Below, piece after piece: positions 41,683-50,844 of a stretch of 64,000 nucleotides of DNA. The translations under genes were made by a program, and so were the position numbers. The stretch is from Treponema sp. UBA6988 (lineage in GTDB: Bacteria > Spirochaetota > Spirochaetia > Treponematales > Treponemataceae), in assembly GCA_002448445.1 (NCBI GenBank), contig DJYC01000080.1:65355-129354 (forward strand), in the 5' to 3' direction. Positions within the stretch are counted from its first letter, which is position 1; each line of letters starts with the position of its first letter. The notes beneath the pieces were generated by a model, which was not told the origin of the DNA, did not search any database, and saw only the letters and a list, made by a program, of their open reading frames with translations.

Positions 41683-42750
41683 ATGCAGCGAACCCCTATA
41701 AAAAAATTTATTCTGCCTCTTTTAGCAGCCGCAATTATTACCGCGGAGCAGGGCTTTGCTCAGGTGGCGGGGGCAAAGACGGAGTTTGTTTGGAAAAGCA
41801 AGGAATTAAAAGAAGCGGGCTTGGATGCAAAAAAGATTGAGGCATTCAACAAGGCGCTACTTCCTACAGAAGTTACTTCCTGCATCATTGTTAAAGACGG
41901 CGCAATTGTAAGCGAATATTACAAGAGCGGCTACAGTAAGGAAAGCTTGTTTCCCATGCACTCTGTTTCAAAGAGCGTTACAGGCACTATTGTTGGAATA
42001 GCAATCAAGCAGGAATATTTTAATCTTGACGACCCAATAATAAATTACTTTCCGGAGCTAAAAGACAAAAGCGACTCACGCTTTAAAAAAATCACCATAC
42101 GCGACTTGTTAAAAAACACATCGGGCTTGGCTTCTACGGATTCTTCATTATGGGCTCAGTGGAGAAGCTGCGGTGACTGGATAGACTTTTTGTTTAAAAG
42201 GCCTCTTTCTTACGCACCGGGAAAAGTCTTTGAATATTCAACCGGGAACACGCATTTGCTTAGCGCAATAATTCAGAAGACTACAAAAAAAACTTTGGAC
42301 GAATACGGAAGGGAAGTTTTATTCAAGCCACTTGGTTTGGATTCCGCCTATTTTGAAAGCGACCCCAATAAAATAAGCGACGGTGGAAACGGACTTTACC
42401 TTACCGCAAGAGACATGGCCCGCTTTGGACTTTTGTACTTGAACAAGGGAATGTGGGAAGGTTCGCAAATTGTCCCCCAAAGCTGGATAGATGAATCAAC
42501 AAAAATTCAAACTCCGGGGCAGGCGCGTTATGGCTACCAGTGGTGGATTCGCTGGTTTGGAAAGGAACAAGTACGCGGCTTTTTTGCTCACGGCTGGGGT
42601 GAACAGGTTATAGCCGTAATTCCAGAGAAAAATCTTGTAATAACTTTTTCCAGCCGTTACCCCGACAACAGAAAAAACGCCACCTACTGGCAGTGGATTG
42701 GAGACATTGTGGATGCATGCACAAAGCCTCTCATTCATCATAAGCGGTAA
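41683..42750 (+). CDS. Serine hydrolase of the class C beta-lactamase family
   Basis: 355 aa from ATG 41683, which gives a standard signal peptide (MQRTPIKKFILPLLAAAII, cleavage near GFAQ); ATG 41665 is also possible and neither has a ribosome binding site. The active-site SVSK motif (about residue 100), the YSTGN segment and a C-terminal HGWG, equivalent of the KTG triad, are present. Such enzymes act on D-alanyl peptides, esters or beta-lactams in the periplasm. Relation to lactamases proper is only at fold level. The last 20 bp overlap the convergent gene. Confidence 0.88.
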   Translation: MQRTPIKKFILPLLAAAIITAEQGFAQVAGAKTEFVWKSKELKEAGLDAKKIEAFNKALLPTEVTSCIIVKDGAIVSEYYKSGYSKESLFPMHSVSKSVTGTIVGIAIKQEYFNLDDPIINYFPELKDKSDSRFKKITIRDLLKNTSGLASTDSSLWAQWRSCGDWIDFLFKRPLSYAPGKVFEYSTGNTHLLSAIIQKTTKKTLDEYGREVLFKPLGLDSAYFESDPNKISDGGNGLYLTARDMARFGLLYLNKGMWEGSQIVPQSWIDESTKIQTPGQARYGYQWWIRWFGKEQVRGFFAHGWGEQVIAVIPEKNLVITFSSRYPDNRKNATYWQWIGDIVDACTKPLIHHKR

Positions 42751-43426
42751 GAAGCTTTTCGCCCAACTTAACAAGCGGAGCAGAGGGCAGTTTTGTCCAA
42801 GTCTCTTTTTCTGGAACAGAGTCGTCAAACATATTATAGGTAACGGTCTGTTTTTTGCGGGCAAGGTAATTTTCGCTCACCTTTTGGGCATCACCGGAAT
42901 AGCGCGAAAAAGACCCGTAGTTCTTTCCTATTAAAAAGAAGTCTCCTTTTTGAAAGCGGAACAAATATTCTGTCTTGGGAGAGTCGGAACTTCCCGCTGA
43001 ATAAAATTCACCCACAGAAATTGTTATAACACCCTTCTTGCTCACTGATATTTCTGTTTCATGAAAGCAGTCTTCATTTTCTTCGTCATTACCAGGAATT
43101 GTATTTTTGTATTCCTTAAAAAGCTTGTACCTGTCATTCTCCTGACCTAAAAATATTGCCATCACAGGCTTGTTAAAATTGTAAACATAGCCGTCCTCGC
43201 GGGTACGCATAAAATCTGGATCCTTTGGCGTAGCTATAACAATAAGGTCACTGAATCCGTCCTTGTTAAAATCACCGCCTTCCATTATGCAGTCAGATTC
43301 AAGTTTGATCGACGACACACCGCCCCAATATTCTGGAAAAAGATTCACATCGTATTCCTTTTGAGCACTAACGGCAGCTGTAAGCATTGCGGCACAAGCA
43401 ATTGTTGCAAAAATTTTCTTTATCAT
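42731..43426 (-). CDS. Secreted protein with a calcium-type FG-GAP motif
   Basis: 231 aa from the ATG at 43426, with GGGGG about 5 nt upstream. Signal peptide MIKKIFATIACAAMLTAAVSA-Q. GGDFNKDGFSDLIVIA (about 50-65) is a D-x-N-x-D-G-x-x-D loop as in FG-GAP/VCBS repeat proteins. The rest is beta-rich. No family is recognised. It lies head-on to the serine hydrolase gene and diverges from hslO. Confidence 0.7.
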   Translation of the reverse strand: MIKKIFATIACAAMLTAAVSAQKEYDVNLFPEYWGGVSSIKLESDCIMEGGDFNKDGFSDLIVIATPKDPDFMRTREDGYVYNFNKPVMAIFLGQENDRYKLFKEYKNTIPGNDEENEDCFHETEISVSKKGVITISVGEFYSAGSSDSPKTEYLFRFQKGDFFLIGKNYGSFSRYSGDAQKVSENYLARKKQTVTYNMFDDSVPEKETWTKLPSAPLVKLGEKLLTAYDE

Positions 43427-43531
43427 AACGCCCCCTTTTGGTAAGACCAAGCACAAGTTCATTCTACACTAATATAACAACCTTGACCACCACCATTTGC
43501 CATTAAGCAAAAAATATACTATATTAGCGCT

Positions 43532-44512
43532 ATGATTAAGGCTCAAATTCAAGACAAGGAACTATTGGAATATCTGGAAGCGCTTCCTGCGGACGACATG
43601 ATTCATTTTACTATGGCAAACGGACGTGTTCGCGGCGCTGTTTTTGCAGGAACCCATTTTGTTAACACAATGCGTGCCCAGCACAATACTGGCATTCTTG
43701 AAACCTACATTTTGGGACAGGCATCCCTTTGCGGCGCACTTTTGATTCCTGCAGTAATGAAGGGACGCGAGCATTTGAGCTGGCGCTACGATGTTGAAGA
43801 ATCCGTTGCAAAAGGTTTTAATGTGGAGGCTGACTCTACCGGCTGGGTAAGAAGCTACCTTTTTGAAGACCACATTCCCGTGGAAAAGCCGCTTGAAAGC
43901 TGGGACTTAAAGCCCTTCCTTGGCGGCGAAGGCTACATGACCATTCAGACTGCAAGGCCTGGAGACAAGTATCCGCAGACAAGTTCCGTAAACACGACGG
44001 GCAATATTGCAGACGACCTTGTTTTTTATTTTGACCGCAGCGAGCAGCTAAAATCAGCCCTTACAACTTCCATCCAGATGGACAAGGCCGGACGTGTTAT
44101 TGGTGCCGGTGGAATTTTTATTCAGGTAATGCCAAAGACAGGCGGACATTCATCCGACGGAAAGCAGAATCTTGGAGCGCAAATAAATTCATCTTCCGAC
44201 AATGACGAAGACGAAGAGCTTATTTCTTCGCTAGAAAAATCATTCAACCGCTCACCATCACTGGGCACTTGGTTCAGCAGGGGAAAGTCCGCAGAGGAAC
44301 TTGTTCATGAACTTTATGCAGACTTGAACCCGGTCGTTGCCCTGCACAGAAGCATTGTCTATGACTGCCCTTGCACAAAGGAAACTTTTATTAAGCACTT
44401 AAAGGCTCTTCCCAAAGAAGAAATTGCAGACATAAAGGCAAAGGGAGAAGACATAACCCTTACATGCCGCAACTGCGGTTCTGTTTACACGGTTAGCCCA
44501 GACGAGATTTAA
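43532..44512 (+). CDS. hslO: Hsp33 redox-regulated chaperone
   Basis: 326 aa. The N-terminal Hsp33 domain (GTHFVNTMRAQHN, ILGQASLCGALL, GYMTIQTA) and the C-terminal zinc switch with CPC (about 286-288) and CRNC (about 314-317) identify it. In reduced cells zinc holds the four cysteines; oxidants release it and the chaperone binds unfolding proteins. The linker has an acidic, disordered insert (SSDNDEDEE, about 226-236) longer than in E. coli. The Rsm22-like gene follows after 5 bp. Confidence 0.95.
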   Translation: MIKAQIQDKELLEYLEALPADDMIHFTMANGRVRGAVFAGTHFVNTMRAQHNTGILETYILGQASLCGALLIPAVMKGREHLSWRYDVEESVAKGFNVEADSTGWVRSYLFEDHIPVEKPLESWDLKPFLGGEGYMTIQTARPGDKYPQTSSVNTTGNIADDLVFYFDRSEQLKSALTTSIQMDKAGRVIGAGGIFIQVMPKTGGHSSDGKQNLGAQINSSSDNDEDEELISSLEKSFNRSPSLGTWFSRGKSAEELVHELYADLNPVVALHRSIVYDCPCTKETFIKHLKALPKEEIADIKAKGEDITLTCRNCGSVYTVSPDEI

Positions 44513-44517
44513 AAGGA

Positions 44518-45708
44518 ATGGTAAAGCTTCACATACCCACTTTGCTAAGGCTCTGGCGCTCCAACAGAAATGCTTCTGCTCTTTCTGCACAAGAGGCAGC
44601 TTCTGTTAGCAAGGCGCTTTTAAACCTTCAGCGGGGACTTACCGGAGACAGGCAGCTTGCAGGGGCTGGCTACATGCAGGACAAAAATCTTTTGGGGGCA
44701 TACCTTCTTTACTACTGGCCAGTCTCCTACACGCAGATTTCCTGCTGTACAAATTATTTTTCTAATGCATTTAAACTTCTAGCAGAAAAAAATGAGCTTA
44801 ACATTCTGGATATTGGTTCAGGGCCGGGACCAGCATCTTGCGCTCTAACCGACTGTGCTTTAAAGGCAAATGCAAACTTACAAATAAACCTTGACCTCTT
44901 TGATTCAAGCAGCAGGGCTTTGGACTTGGCAAAAAAAATATTTGAATATGATTACAAGGAAAATGTTAGCACAAGCTGCAAGACCCTTAACCTTGAGCAG
45001 ATGGATTTTTCGTTGCCGAAAAAAAAGTACGACATAATAGTTGCAAGCCATTCGCTTAACGAGCTTTGGAAAGACAAGGCGGATTCTTTGCAAAAAAAAG
45101 AAGGGCTTCTTCTTGAACTTTCCTCTTTGCTGAATGAGGGAGGAATATTGCTTTTGTGCGAACCTGCCCTTTTAAAAACAAGTCGCTCCCTTATTGGACT
45201 TAGGGATTTTCTTGTAAAAAGCAATTTGACCCTTTTGGCACCCTGCCCCTGCACTTCTTTTCAAACAGAATGCCCTGCTCTAAAGGCCGGGGAAAACCAA
45301 ACATGCCATGCAGAAATTCAATGGAAGCCTGTGGAACCAGTTGCAACTCTTGCACGTCTTGCTAAATTGGACAGGACTTCCGTTAAGATGACTTTCTTTG
45401 CATTCCAAAAAAATGTAGAAGGACTTTGTAAAGAAACACACACTTTGCAGACGGATTTGCCAAATGAATATTGCGTGGTTTCCGACCCCATGCTTAACAA
45501 GTCCGGCCGGGTAAGACTTCTCTTGTGCAACGGAAGCAGACGCATTGCCTTTTCTGCAAAAAAGGACGACCGCCATGCAAAAGAAATAGGCTTCTTTGGC
45601 CTGTCCCGCTACGACAAGATTACCCTGGAAGAGCCTGAATTGCGCGGAACAGAAGATGCACCCGCTTACGGCGTTACGGAAAAAACAAAAATCTTGAACA
45701 AAAAATAA
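44518..45708 (+). CDS. Rsm22-family methyltransferase-like protein
   Basis: 396 aa. A class I methyltransferase core begins NILDIGSGPGPASCAL (about 94-109), with IIVASHSLNELW and GGILLLCEP strands. Cysteines in APCPCTSFQTECPAL (about 240-255) and further on fit the iron-sulphur or zinc site of the Rsm22/METTL17 family. Family members bind the small ribosomal subunit, where mitochondrial forms act in assembly. A role with Hsp33 in protein synthesis under oxidative stress is only inferred from the 5-bp spacing. The start codon is ATG with a GGA just upstream. Confidence 0.82.
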   Translation: MVKLHIPTLLRLWRSNRNASALSAQEAASVSKALLNLQRGLTGDRQLAGAGYMQDKNLLGAYLLYYWPVSYTQISCCTNYFSNAFKLLAEKNELNILDIGSGPGPASCALTDCALKANANLQINLDLFDSSSRALDLAKKIFEYDYKENVSTSCKTLNLEQMDFSLPKKKYDIIVASHSLNELWKDKADSLQKKEGLLLELSSLLNEGGILLLCEPALLKTSRSLIGLRDFLVKSNLTLLAPCPCTSFQTECPALKAGENQTCHAEIQWKPVEPVATLARLAKLDRTSVKMTFFAFQKNVEGLCKETHTLQTDLPNEYCVVSDPMLNKSGRVRLLLCNGSRRIAFSAKKDDRHAKEIGFFGLSRYDKITLEEPELRGTEDAPAYGVTEKTKILNKK

Positions 45709-45716
45709 ATACAATA

Positions 45717-45879
45717 GCCTACGCCGCCATGGAGGGGCGCGAAGCGTTGCCGTGGTGGGTGAGCTTGTCGAACCCCAGGCAATGGAGGCGAAAGCCGGAA
45801 CCCCGGAACGGCGGTAACACCAAAAACTGACAGTCGAATTAGCCCAAGAATGTAAGGTAAAACAAAGCAAGCATCGTCC
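45717..45879 (+). repeat. Dispersed GC-rich repeat, family 1 (copy C)
   Basis: GCCTACGCCGCCATGGAGGG opens the copy; CGGAACCCCGGAACGGCGGT, GAATTAGCC and ATCGTCC follow. The GGTAGAGC block is degenerate here (AGGTAAAACA). Between the front and the middle an insert has the shape GGGTGAGCTTGTCGAACCC, like the REP-type palindromes. It fills the gap between two convergent genes. Confidence 0.8.
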
Positions 45880-45898
45880 AAAAGAAAAAAAGAAAAAA

Positions 45899-46849
45899 TT
45901 AAGAAGTGCTTTCTTGGGAACTTTGCTCGGAATCTGTTTCCTGCACGGCACCCATGTTGCGGTATTTTAGAGGCGTCATCTTTCGGTACTTTTTAAATAT
46001 TTTTATAAAGTAGCTAAAGTCGTTAAAACCGCAGTCAAGCGCAATGGAATTTAGCTTGTCGGAAGATTCCCTTAGCCTTGAGCAAGCCCTGTTTATGCGG
46101 AACCAGTTAAGGTATTCAATCGGGGAACGGCCTGTAATGTCTTTAAAGACGCGGCAAAAATATTTTGGCGAAAGGTTTGCCTGTTCTGCCATTTCGTCAA
46201 GGGAAAGATCCTTGTTGTAATTGTTGCGGATGTAATTTATTACGCATTCCATCTGCTCGGACTGGCGCTTCTTTAAATTTGAAATTACGTTCTTTGTGGT
46301 AAAGAGGTGCTGCTTTTTGTATTGTCCAAGCAAAAGCAAAAGGTAGCCGGAAGCCAAAAGTTCCGTACCGTCGGGATTTACTTTTAGAACGTCAAACAAA
46401 TTTTCTATGCAGGCCTTCATCTCCGCATTTGTTGCAGGGATTACATTTTCCAGCTTGATTGTTCCGCTTAAAATGTCGCCAATAAAATTGTCGGGCAAGT
46501 AGGAATGCTGGCGGATTAAGTCTATGCTAAAGACAACCGATTCATACAGGGCATTGCCTTTTTTTGCTCCGTCTCCGTGCAGGATGTTGCCGGGAATAAA
46601 GCAGGAGTCTCCCTTTTGCAAGATGTGTTCCGCCCCTTCTACAAAGAAAGTGTATTCGCCGGAAATTATATGGATAAGCTCAAAGTCGGAATGCCAGTGG
46701 ATGGGCAAGTCGTAATGAGGGTCAACGGTATTGTTAAGGTAATATTTTAGCGGAAACAAGTCGGTTCCGCGCTTTACGGTTTCTTCTTTGCTTTCACCGA
46801 ATTTTTTCTGAGGATAGGCTGAATATTCGTTTATTAATACTTTCTTCAT
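45899..46849 (-). CDS. AraC-family transcriptional regulator
   Basis: 316 aa. An N-terminal cupin (about 45-125, LPIHWHSDFELIHIISGEY) is followed by two helix-turn-helix motifs (about 195-295, LSLDEMAEQANLSPKYFCRVFKD and IALDCGFNDFSYFIKIFKKY). It diverges from the GH31 gene across a 108-bp AT-rich space, so it probably controls that gene in response to a sugar bound by the cupin. The C-terminal tail is Ser/Glu-rich. Confidence 0.93.
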   Translation of the reverse strand: MKKVLINEYSAYPQKKFGESKEETVKRGTDLFPLKYYLNNTVDPHYDLPIHWHSDFELIHIISGEYTFFVEGAEHILQKGDSCFIPGNILHGDGAKKGNALYESVVFSIDLIRQHSYLPDNFIGDILSGTIKLENVIPATNAEMKACIENLFDVLKVNPDGTELLASGYLLLLLGQYKKQHLFTTKNVISNLKKRQSEQMECVINYIRNNYNKDLSLDEMAEQANLSPKYFCRVFKDITGRSPIEYLNWFRINRACSRLRESSDKLNSIALDCGFNDFSYFIKIFKKYRKMTPLKYRNMGAVQETDSEQSSQESTS

Positions 46850-46922
46850 ATTTTATAAGAATTATATCATGCGTATTTTTGTAATGCAATACTAAAGTTA
46901 TATACAAAGGCAATTTTGTCGC

Positions 46923-46957
46923 TTTTCAGATTGAATTTTTGATAATATAATCATATT
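46923..46957 (+). promoter_or_regulatory. Possible promoter of the GH31 gene
   Basis: A perfect TATAAT at 46946-46951 ends only 6 nt before the ATG at 46958, and no ribosome binding site is visible. The -35 region (TTTCAG) is poor, as expected for an activator-dependent promoter. A leaderless transcript is possible. Confidence 0.4.
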
Positions 46958-48997
46958 ATGATTGAAAAATATTCCTTTGGACAAAACATAGAGACAGATG
47001 CGGTAGTAAACAAGATGCGCTCCTTGCCTTGCGCGCAATTGAATCTTGGAAAGGTAAAAAGCGACTGGCCCTTTGAATGGGAATACGAGCTTGAAAAAGA
47101 CGCTGTGGTCTTTGGTCTTGGGGAAAACATGCGTGGCATGAACAAGCGGGGCTTTTCCTACACAAGCTTCTGCTCCGACGTTCCAAATCAGGATGAATCA
47201 ACTCATTCAATGTACGGCGCCCACAATTTTCTTATTGTGTTCAGCAGGATAAAAACATTCGGTCTTTTTTTTGACACCGCTTCTGAAATTACCTTTGACA
47301 TTGACTGGACAAAGAGCGGAGTGATGAATGTTAGCACAAAGGACACAGGGCTTGACCTTTACGTAATCTACGCTGACTCTTGCAAAACAGAGCGCAAGGA
47401 ATCCGCACTTGACGACATTACGCGGCAGTTCCGCACACTTATTGGGCAGAGCTACATTCCGCCAAAGTGGGCATTCGGCTTCCAGCAAAGCCGCTGGGGC
47501 TACAAGACAGAAGAAGACGTTCTTGAGGTTGCAAAAAGGCACAGGGAGGCTTTTCTTCCATTGGACATGATTTGCCTTGACATTGACTACATGCAGGACT
47601 ATAAGGATTTTACCGTTGATAAAAAAAAGTTCCCGGACTTGAAAAAACTTTCTGATGATTTGAAGAAAGAAGGAATCCGCCTTGTTCCGATTATTGATGC
47701 TGGAGTTAAAGCACAAAAGGGATACGATGTTTACGAAGAGGGAATTGCAAAGGGGTACTTCTGCAAAAAAGAGGACGGTTCTGTCTTTACCGCAGGAGTT
47801 TGGCCCGGAGCTTCCCACTTTACCGACTTTTGCAAAAAAGAAGCAAGCAACTGGTTTGGCTCAAAATACAAAGTTCTTACGGACATGGGAATTGAAGGCT
47901 TTTGGAACGACATGAATGAACCTGCTATGTTCTATTCAAGTGAAAGCCTAAAAAATGCCTTTGACAAGATAAAGGAATACAGCGGAAAAGATTTGGACAT
48001 AAATTCATTCTTTGACTTTAAAGATTCAAGCTGTTCAACTTTTAACAGGCGAGATGACTATGAGCGCTTCTACCACCAAGTAACTGACTCTTCTGGCGAG
48101 ACAAAAAAAATGCGCCATGACAAAATCCACAACATTTACGGCTCTTTTATGACTCGGGCTGCGGCTCTGGGGCTAAAAAAAGCTTGTCCCCAAAAACGCT
48201 TCCTCTTGTACAGCCGCGCATCCTGCATAGGTTCCCACCGCTACGGAGGCATTTGGACTGGAGACAACAAGTCCCTCTGGTGTGACTTGCTGCAGGAAAT
48301 AAAAATGCTGCCTGGTCTTAACATGGCAGGCTTTTTGTACAGCGGGGCAGACATAGGCGGTTTTGGCTGCGACACAAGCCGTGACCTTCTTTTGCGCTGG
48401 CTTGCCTTGGGCTGCTTTACCCCACTTATGAGGAACCACTGTGCTTTGGGTGGCAGGCAACAGGAGGCCTACCGGTTTGAAGGCGTGGAAGACTTCAAGA
48501 GTGTCATGGATTTGCGCTATGCCCTTGTACCCTATATCTACAGTGAATTTGTAAAGGCTGCCATTACAGGCGGAATGTATATTAAGCCACTGGCATTTGA
48601 GTGGGCAGAAGACGACAGGGCAATAAACTGCGAAGACCAGCTTCTTGTTGGCGAAGGCATAATGATTGCACCTGTTTACACCCAGAACGCAAGGGGACGC
48701 TATGTTTACCTTCCAGAAGACATGACTATGGTAACTTGGTGCGGCGGAAAGTTTGAGCAAGAGCTTCTTGCAAAAGGCGACCACTTTATAAACGTGCCTG
48801 TGGAAACAGTCGTCTTCTTTGTTCGCTCAAAAAAGCTTGTGCCACTTTGCAAACCTGCACCATGTACGGAAAAGCTTGACTCAAAAAACTTTGCCTTTGC
48901 GGGCGACGGAACTTGCTACGAGCTTTATGATGATGACGGATTGTCTTTGGACATAGACTTGAAAAAGGGAACAAGGAGTCTGACCCCTGGACTTTAA
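46958..48997 (+). CDS. Glycoside hydrolase family 31 alpha-glucosidase
   Basis: 679 aa. An N-terminal beta domain (about 1-150) precedes the barrel: IPPKWAFGFQQSRWGYKTEED, PLDMICLDIDYM, then WNDMNEP with the nucleophile D318, and later GADIGGFGCDTSRDLLLRWL and RNHCALGGRQQEAY. It removes alpha-linked glucose, or xylose in some members, from the non-reducing end. No signal peptide, so it works on imported oligosaccharides in the cytoplasm. The usual C-terminal beta domains are present but short. The divergent AraC gene probably regulates it. Confidence 0.93.
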   Translation: MIEKYSFGQNIETDAVVNKMRSLPCAQLNLGKVKSDWPFEWEYELEKDAVVFGLGENMRGMNKRGFSYTSFCSDVPNQDESTHSMYGAHNFLIVFSRIKTFGLFFDTASEITFDIDWTKSGVMNVSTKDTGLDLYVIYADSCKTERKESALDDITRQFRTLIGQSYIPPKWAFGFQQSRWGYKTEEDVLEVAKRHREAFLPLDMICLDIDYMQDYKDFTVDKKKFPDLKKLSDDLKKEGIRLVPIIDAGVKAQKGYDVYEEGIAKGYFCKKEDGSVFTAGVWPGASHFTDFCKKEASNWFGSKYKVLTDMGIEGFWNDMNEPAMFYSSESLKNAFDKIKEYSGKDLDINSFFDFKDSSCSTFNRRDDYERFYHQVTDSSGETKKMRHDKIHNIYGSFMTRAAALGLKKACPQKRFLLYSRASCIGSHRYGGIWTGDNKSLWCDLLQEIKMLPGLNMAGFLYSGADIGGFGCDTSRDLLLRWLALGCFTPLMRNHCALGGRQQEAYRFEGVEDFKSVMDLRYALVPYIYSEFVKAAITGGMYIKPLAFEWAEDDRAINCEDQLLVGEGIMIAPVYTQNARGRYVYLPEDMTMVTWCGGKFEQELLAKGDHFINVPVETVVFFVRSKKLVPLCKPAPCTEKLDSKNFAFAGDGTCYELYDDDGLSLDIDLKKGTRSLTPGL

Positions 48998-49025
48998 CAA
49001 GATAGCGGTGCAAAAAAGCTAGCGG

Positions 49026-49412
49026 TCATTCTTCCTGAAGAAGAATCTCTGCCAGCTGAACCGTCTTTGAATCAACCTTGTTTGAGCAAAGGATAATTTG
49101 CAAAGCTTCACGCCCTAAACCCTGGGCAATAATGCTTTTTGCGGCAGCAATCTTTTCTTGGCAAACAGATTCTTCATAGGTTTCTTTTGCGCTCATAAGC
49201 TGCATTATGTAAGCCTCGTCGCTATCTGGGTCGGAAAAATCCTTGTAGTATTCAACAAAGACTTTGAATCCCACTGTGTTAAGTTCGTCCAATAGTTTTT
49301 TTGAAAAGGGCATGTCCAGTTCTGGGGCTGGCTGGAATTCCATTTCGTCTTCCATATCAAGGATTGACTCAAATTCATCTTCGGGTGCAGAAAAATCGAT
49401 TATTTTTGGCAT
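49026..49412 (-). CDS. Acidic small protein of unknown function
   Basis: 128 aa. GGGGGA 6 nt before the second of two ATG codons favours 49412. The first 45 residues are very acidic (PEDEFESILDMEDEMEF); the rest is helical, and the C-terminus GREALQIILCSNKVDSKTVQLAEILL looks like a helical hairpin. No family recognised. It converges with the GH31 gene and precedes nothing obvious: mnmE, on the same strand, ends upstream. Confidence 0.7.
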   Translation of the reverse strand: MPKIIDFSAPEDEFESILDMEDEMEFQPAPELDMPFSKKLLDELNTVGFKVFVEYYKDFSDPDSDEAYIMQLMSAKETYEESVCQEKIAAAKSIIAQGLGREALQIILCSNKVDSKTVQLAEILLQEE

Positions 49413-49443
49413 GAACATTCCCCCTCAACAAAAACTTTGGCTT

Positions 49444-50844
49444 TTATTTTCCTACGCAGAAATGGGAAAAAATTGAACCAAGAACATCATCCGGCGTAAC
49501 TTCCCCGGTAACTTCTCCAAGAGAATCAAGGCTGTCTTCCAAGTCCTGAACAACAGCATCCATTGAATATCCTTCTTTTGCAACGGTAAGTGAATGTTCC
49601 ACGCGTTCAAGGGCTTCCGCAACAGATTCCTTCTGACGCTCACTGCCAAGGCCTGCCTGCATTCCGCTGTCTTTTCCGGCAAGGTTTACAAGTATTTCTT
49701 TTACGGCAGAAACAAGGTCTGCTATTCCGCTTCCTTTTTTTGCAGAGACGCAAACGGCTTTCTGCCAAAGGGCATCGCTTTCGCCGGGAAGGGGATTGGT
49801 TGGCAAGGGGTTTGAACCTTCACAGTCGCACTTGTTCCAAACCAAAATGACGGGTCTTCCCTTGCGGCTCTTTATAAAGTCAATGTCTTCTTTTCCAAAT
49901 TCCTTGGTGGAATCTGCCAGATATAAAATTACGTCTGCCTCGCTGGACAAGTCTTTTGTAAGCTCAACACCGGTGGCTTCTATTTTGTCTTCCGTATTGC
50001 GGAGGCCTGCCGTGTCAAAAAGGCGTGCAGGGATTCCTTCAAAGTCTGCCCAGCTTTCAAGCCAGTCGCGGGTGGTTCCTTCTATGTCGCTTACGATTGC
50101 CCTGTCTTCTTTTAAGAGGGAATTAAAGAGGCTTGACTTTCCGGCATTGGTTTTTCCGCACAAGACAAGCCTTGCACCGTCCTGATAAAGTTTTTCGCTT
50201 TTCCAAGATTCAGAAAGTGTGCGCAACCTTTTTACGGCTTTACGCAAATTTGTTTCGTCAAAAGTGTCGGATATGTTTTCTTCGTCTTCCGGGTATTCAA
50301 TCTGAACTTCTATGGCGGCCAAGGTGTCTACAATCAGCTTTTTGATTGAATCAATTTCTGCAAAGAGGTTTCCTGCAAGGCGGCCGGCAGCCCTTCCGCG
50401 AGAACCGTCAGTTTTGCTGTCTATGATTTCCTTTACGGCTTCTGCCTTTGTTAAATCGGTCTTGCCGTTTATGTAGGCCCGAAAAGTGAATTCACCGCGC
50501 TCTGCCTGACGGAATCCGTTTTTTAAAAGCAGGGAAAGCACAGCCTTTACAACGGAAACTCCGCCGTGACAGTAGACTTCCACCATGTCTTCGCCTGTAA
50601 AAGATTTTGGGCTTTTGTAGACGCCCAGCATCACTTCGTCTATCTTGGATGTGCCGTCAAGAAGCCAGCCGTAGACAAGGGAATTTGGGGATGAAGCAAG
50701 CAGGGCATTGGGGCGGGAAAATATTTTTGCTACAAGCTGAATGCACCCCTTCCCGCTTGTGCGCACAATGCCGATTGCTCCTGGGGAAAGCGGTGTTGCA
50801 ATTGCCGCAATAGCTTCCTCGGGGGTATAGCCCAAGTTTGTCAC
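49444..50844 (-). CDS. mnmE: tRNA modification GTPase MnmE
   Basis: 466 aa. The N-terminal formyl-THF-binding domain is followed by helices and an inserted Ras-like domain with GKTNAGKSSLFN (about 226-237), DIEGTTRDW, DTAGLR and NKCD. The C-terminal FCVGK carries the conserved Cys. With MnmG it makes 5-carboxymethylaminomethyl-uridine at the wobble base of certain tRNAs. It starts with GTG; the GTG overlaps the TAG of the upstream DUF4015 gene (TAGTG), and AAGGA lies 8 nt before it, so translation is coupled. Confidence 0.96.
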   Translation of the reverse strand: MTNLGYTPEEAIAAIATPLSPGAIGIVRTSGKGCIQLVAKIFSRPNALLASSPNSLVYGWLLDGTSKIDEVMLGVYKSPKSFTGEDMVEVYCHGGVSVVKAVLSLLLKNGFRQAERGEFTFRAYINGKTDLTKAEAVKEIIDSKTDGSRGRAAGRLAGNLFAEIDSIKKLIVDTLAAIEVQIEYPEDEENISDTFDETNLRKAVKRLRTLSESWKSEKLYQDGARLVLCGKTNAGKSSLFNSLLKEDRAIVSDIEGTTRDWLESWADFEGIPARLFDTAGLRNTEDKIEATGVELTKDLSSEADVILYLADSTKEFGKEDIDFIKSRKGRPVILVWNKCDCEGSNPLPTNPLPGESDALWQKAVCVSAKKGSGIADLVSAVKEILVNLAGKDSGMQAGLGSERQKESVAEALERVEHSLTVAKEGYSMDAVVQDLEDSLDSLGEVTGEVTPDDVLGSIFSHFCVGK

